NCBI GenBank assembly: GCA_947626205.1
Contig: CANQRO010000073.1
Coordinates: 1 to 6,151, forward strand
Length of the DNA stretch: 6,151 nucleotides
Direction of reading: 5' to 3'
Source: an uncultured Clostridia bacterium
Lineage (GTDB): Bacteria > Bacillota > Clostridia > TANB77 > CAG-508
Shown here one piece after another: positions 3,392-6,151 of this stretch (its first letter is position 1; each line of letters opens with the position of its first letter). The notes under the pieces are model-generated. The model made no database searches and was not told where the DNA came from. It saw nothing but the letters and a program-made list of their open reading frames with translations. A program made the position numbers and the translations under genes.

Positions 3392-5965
3392 TTATTCGTT
3401 TGTGATCCATTTTACTAAATCCAAATTAGCACTATCTAATAGCATTTTATGTTTTGGCATAACTCTAAAAGTGTAGCCATAGTTTCCTCCTGTTGTTAAT
3501 TCAATTTTTGCTTTATATAAGTATGTATTTTCTTTGTCTTCTAACTTTTCTTGTAATTTCATTGGAATTATTTGCATACTCTTTACAACGCCATTATCTA
3601 AAATTTTACCATAATAAGCTTCTACTTCAATATTTTCTTTATCAATATTAGGAAGCTCTACTGCACAACTTACTTCAATATTATTACCTGCATCCATCAC
3701 AATGTTTTCTAAGTTACTCATTTGATGAATTTTAATATCTTTCCAGTTGTTATATATGTCCTTTTTCCAAGTATTGTATGCACTTACTTCTTCTAAATTA
3801 GAAAAGTATGTTTTTGTTAAATTACAAAGTGGAATATACAACTTTTGAACATAATCTACTACCATTCTAGATGTACTATATTTTCCACCTGTTGACATTA
3901 TTGAATTTTTCATGTATTCTATCCATTTCGTAGGAATACCATTTTCGTTTAAATCATAATATATAGGTATAATCTTATTTTCTAGAGTATTATATATACT
4001 TTCACTATCAGCAGAATCTTGTGCATCATAAGAAGGATATTGTTCATTTGTTCCAATTAGCCAACCATTTTTAGTATTATATCCTTCTGCCCACCATCCA
4101 TCTGAAATACTAAAATTAACTACACCGTTTACAGATGCTTTTTGACCACTTGTTCCAGATGCCTCCATTGGTCTTCTAGGTGTATTTAACCATACATCAA
4201 CTCCACCTACTAAATATCTTGCAATTTGAATATTATAATTTTCTAATATAAATATTTTTCCTTTAAATTGTGGTTTCATCGATATTTCATGAATATATCT
4301 AATTAAATCTTGTCCCTCTTTATCTGCAGGATGTGCTTTTCCAGCAAAAATAATTTGAACAGGTCTTTGCTGATCGTTTAATATTTGTGTAATTCTTTCT
4401 AAATCTCTAAAAATTAAAGTAGCTCTTTTATATGTAGCAAATCTTCTTGCAAATCCAATTGTTAATGCATTTGGATTTAGTTTGCCTACTATATCTTTAA
4501 TATCATCATATCCATAGCCTGCACTCTTCATACGTGTAGTTACGTTATCTTTTACTAATTTTAGTAATTTGACTTTTCTATCTAAATGTGCTTTCCATAG
4601 TTCTTCATCTGGTATATTCATTATGCCTTCCCAAGTTTTATCATCATAAATACTATCTTGCCAATATGGAATCAAATATTTATTATATAATTCTTTTAAA
4701 TTTGGGGCAAGCCATGAACAAGTATGAATACCATTTGTTATATAAGTGATTGGTGATTCGTCAGCTGAAATATGTGGCCAAACTTCCCCAAATAATTCTC
4801 TTGAAACTGCGCCATGCAATTTACTAACACCATTTTTCTTTCCAGAAATTTTAAGTGCTAGAATTCCCATGTTAAAGCCTTGTTCTAAATGTTCGGACGG
4901 CTTCATGCCAAGTTTCAAAAATGTTTCTCTATCTAATCCTAATCTTGGCCAAAAATCTTTGAAGTATTTTTCTACTAAATCTAAAGGAAATATATCATTT
5001 CCAGCTGGAACTGGTGTATGTGTTGTAAATACTGTTTTTGAAGTAGCTATTTCTTTTGCAATTTCAAAAGAAACTTGCTTTTCCTCCATAATATCTTTTA
5101 TAATTTCTAACAATAGAAATGATGAATGTCCCTCATTCATATGATATACACTTGGAGTTAATCCTAGTAATTTTAATAAATGAGCTCCTCCCATACCAAG
5201 CACAATCTCTTGTCTAATTCTCATTTCTTGATCTCCACCATATAATCGCAATGTTACTTCTTTATCTTCTTGGTTTGCATTTTGTTCTATATCAGAATCT
5301 AAAAGATATAATGTAATTCTACCAACATTTATTTTCCATACTTTTAGATATATTTTTCTTTTTGGAAATTTAACATAAATAATTAGGTTATCTCCATTTT
5401 CATTTTTAACAGGAATAATAGGTAAATTATCTAATTCTATATTGTGATAAATATTTTCTTGATCACCATATCTATTAATTTTTTGATGAAAATATCCATT
5501 TTTATATAATAATCCAACTGCTACTAATGGTACACCTAAATCACTAGCAGATTTTAAATGATCAGCAGACAAAATTCCAAGTCCACCAGAATAAATAGGT
5601 ACTATTTCATCTAGTCCATATTCTGCTGAAAAGTATGCAATTAAATCATTCTTATTATTTGGGTAATTTTTAGAAAACCATGTGTTTTTACTATTCATAT
5701 AAGCATCAAAATTCGAAACTACTTTATCATAATTTTTAATAAAAGTTTCATTTTCTGCTGCTCTTTCTAAACTTTCTTGTGACACTTGCTTTAAGAATTT
5801 AACTGGATTTTTACCAATATTTTCCCATAGGTCTATATCGATATCTTTAAATAATCTTAAATATTCACTGTTCCATGACCACCATAAGTTGTTTGAAATT
5901 TCAGATAATCGATTAATCCTTTTTGGTAATTGTGGATTAACCGTAATTCTATTAAACATATACAT
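3392..5965 (-). CDS. glgP: Alpha-glucan (glycogen) phosphorylase, GT35 family
   Basis: Releases glucose-1-phosphate from the non-reducing ends of alpha-1,4-glucans using phosphate and pyridoxal phosphate, in the cytosol. At 857 residues it fits the branch with an extra N-terminal domain (DUF3417-like; N-N-L-W-W-S-W-N at 25-32). In order: A-E-Y-G-L (114-118), glucan/phosphate loop S-G-G-L-G (126-130), H-M-N-E-G-H-S (275-281), T-T-H-T-P-V-P-A-G-N-D (314-324), T-N-G-I-H (410-414), G-F-A-R-R-F-A-T-Y-K-R (504-514), A-G-K-A-H-P (541-546), and the cofactor site E-A-S-G-T-S-G-Q-K (601-609), where K609 should bind pyridoxal phosphate, followed by D-G-W-W (622-625). Residues from about 750 form a beta-rich C-terminal extension. 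All key residues I can identify are present. The ATG at 5965 follows AGGAGG (5975-5980) by nine bases; Met3 is possible but less well spaced. It is monocistronic, with its own promoter and a hairpin after the stop. Confidence 0.97.
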   Translation of the reverse strand: MYMFNRITVNPQLPKRINRLSEISNNLWWSWNSEYLRLFKDIDIDLWENIGKNPVKFLKQVSQESLERAAENETFIKNYDKVVSNFDAYMNSKNTWFSKNYPNNKNDLIAYFSAEYGLDEIVPIYSGGLGILSADHLKSASDLGVPLVAVGLLYKNGYFHQKINRYGDQENIYHNIELDNLPIIPVKNENGDNLIIYVKFPKRKIYLKVWKINVGRITLYLLDSDIEQNANQEDKEVTLRLYGGDQEMRIRQEIVLGMGGAHLLKLLGLTPSVYHMNEGHSSFLLLEIIKDIMEEKQVSFEIAKEIATSKTVFTTHTPVPAGNDIFPLDLVEKYFKDFWPRLGLDRETFLKLGMKPSEHLEQGFNMGILALKISGKKNGVSKLHGAVSRELFGEVWPHISADESPITYITNGIHTCSWLAPNLKELYNKYLIPYWQDSIYDDKTWEGIMNIPDEELWKAHLDRKVKLLKLVKDNVTTRMKSAGYGYDDIKDIVGKLNPNALTIGFARRFATYKRATLIFRDLERITQILNDQQRPVQIIFAGKAHPADKEGQDLIRYIHEISMKPQFKGKIFILENYNIQIARYLVGGVDVWLNTPRRPMEASGTSGQKASVNGVVNFSISDGWWAEGYNTKNGWLIGTNEQYPSYDAQDSADSESIYNTLENKIIPIYYDLNENGIPTKWIEYMKNSIMSTGGKYSTSRMVVDYVQKLYIPLCNLTKTYFSNLEEVSAYNTWKKDIYNNWKDIKIHQMSNLENIVMDAGNNIEVSCAVELPNIDKENIEVEAYYGKILDNGVVKSMQIIPMKLQEKLEDKENTYLYKAKIELTTGGNYGYTFRVMPKHKMLLDSANLDLVKWITNE

Positions 5966-6021
5966 TTAAAGTTTCCTCCTTAGTTTCTTATTTGTATTTT
6001 ATCTTTAATAGTAACACATTT

Positions 6022-6050
6022 ATTATCTATTATATTCTATAAAATGTCAA
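6022..6050 (-). promoter_or_regulatory. Sigma-A promoter of glgP
   Basis: On the minus strand a perfect TTGACA (6045-6050) is followed by a 17-base spacer and GATAAT (6022-6027). The predicted start is near 6015, giving a leader of about 50 bases with a strong ribosome site. A TATAAT inside the spacer is too close to the -35 to pair with it. Confidence 0.8.
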
Positions 6051-6077
6051 ACCTTTTTTTAAATTTTTTTTGACATT
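6043..6077. repeat. 9-bp inverted repeat over the glgP -35 region
   Basis: AATGTCAAA (6043-6051) and TTTGACATT (6069-6077) are exact reverse complements 17 bases apart. One arm contains the -35 hexamer of glgP, and the other carries a TTGACA on the plus strand. It may be an operator, a weak terminator of whatever lies upstream, or the remnant of a divergent promoter. The -10 for a plus-strand promoter is poor. Confidence 0.4.
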
Positions 6078-6106
6078 ATAAATGGCAATAATAAATTTCC
6101 GGTTTA

Positions 6107-6151
6107 TTATGCACATAATTCACTTAAGATTTCGTTGGTACTTTTATAATT
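6107..6151 (-). CDS. Possible C-terminal tail of an upstream gene (partial)
   Basis: From the right edge one minus-strand frame reads N-Y-K-S-T-N-E-I-L-S-E-L-C-A and ends in TAA at 6107-6109. The other two frames stop sooner, and the composition looks protein-like, so this may be the end of a gene lying upstream of glgP. Only 14 codons are visible, so this is weak. No convincing terminator separates it from the glgP promoter. Confidence 0.25.
   Translation of the reverse strand, partial: NYKSTNEILSELCA

Noticed and set aside
4746..5144. Plus-strand open frame inside glgP
   Set aside because: Antisense shadow of conserved phosphorylase motifs.
6022..6097. Riboswitch or T-box leader ahead of glgP or pyk
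   Set aside because: The predicted leaders are only about 40-50 bases, with no room for a known aptamer and no terminator or antiterminator pair.
6109..6151. Plus-strand ATG with an open frame to the window edge, possibly served by TTGACA at 6070-6075
   Set aside because: There is no Shine-Dalgarno site, the -10 match is poor, and only 14 codons are visible; the minus-strand tail is a little more protein-like.

Overview
The window looks like chromosome of a low-GC Bacillota, most likely a gut-type Clostridia. The DNA is AT-rich, the Shine-Dalgarno sites are strong (AAGGAG/GGAGG), promoters are of the sigma-A type with AT-rich spacers, and the pilin-like N terminus carries the G-V-T-L-I-A-L signal common in that group. 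The standard genetic code fits all genes. Every supported gene lies on the minus strand, so the biological reading order runs from high to low coordinates.

In that order: (1) a possible C-terminal tail of an upstream gene at the right edge (6107-6151, weak). (2) glgP, an 857-residue alpha-glucan phosphorylase, with its own promoter and a perfect 20-bp hairpin just after the stop. (3) Small orphan gene B (134 aa, 2789-3193), with its own promoter, own terminator and elaborate UTR hairpins. (4) pyk, a pyruvate kinase (478 aa, TTG start), with an extended -10 promoter and a clear terminator. (5) Small orphan gene A (81 aa, 664-909), again with its own promoter and terminator. (6) The 5' part of a prepilin-like surface protein gene running off the left edge (1-474).

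glgP and pyk are ordinary central carbon genes: glucose-1-phosphate released from storage glucan feeds glycolysis, and Pyk makes pyruvate and ATP at its end. They appear to be separate transcription units. The two orphan genes are the unusual part. Both are richer in GC (by hand count about 43% for A and 38% for B, against 20-27% in two sampled 60-base lines of glgP), both sit as complete promoter-gene-terminator units between housekeeping genes, and I recognise neither protein.

Both orphan units carry a 5'-UTR segment that is the exact reverse complement of a 3'-UTR segment just before the terminator: 12 bp in B and 9 bp in A, with unrelated sequences. In B both segments fall in the loops of predicted hairpins, so a kissing interaction between the mRNA ends is possible. 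A DNA-level reading, in which inverted repeats flank and could flip the coding sequence between a fixed promoter and a fixed terminator, is also open. No gap between genes exceeds 300 bases. I see no tRNA, rRNA, CRISPR array, transposase or insertion sequence.
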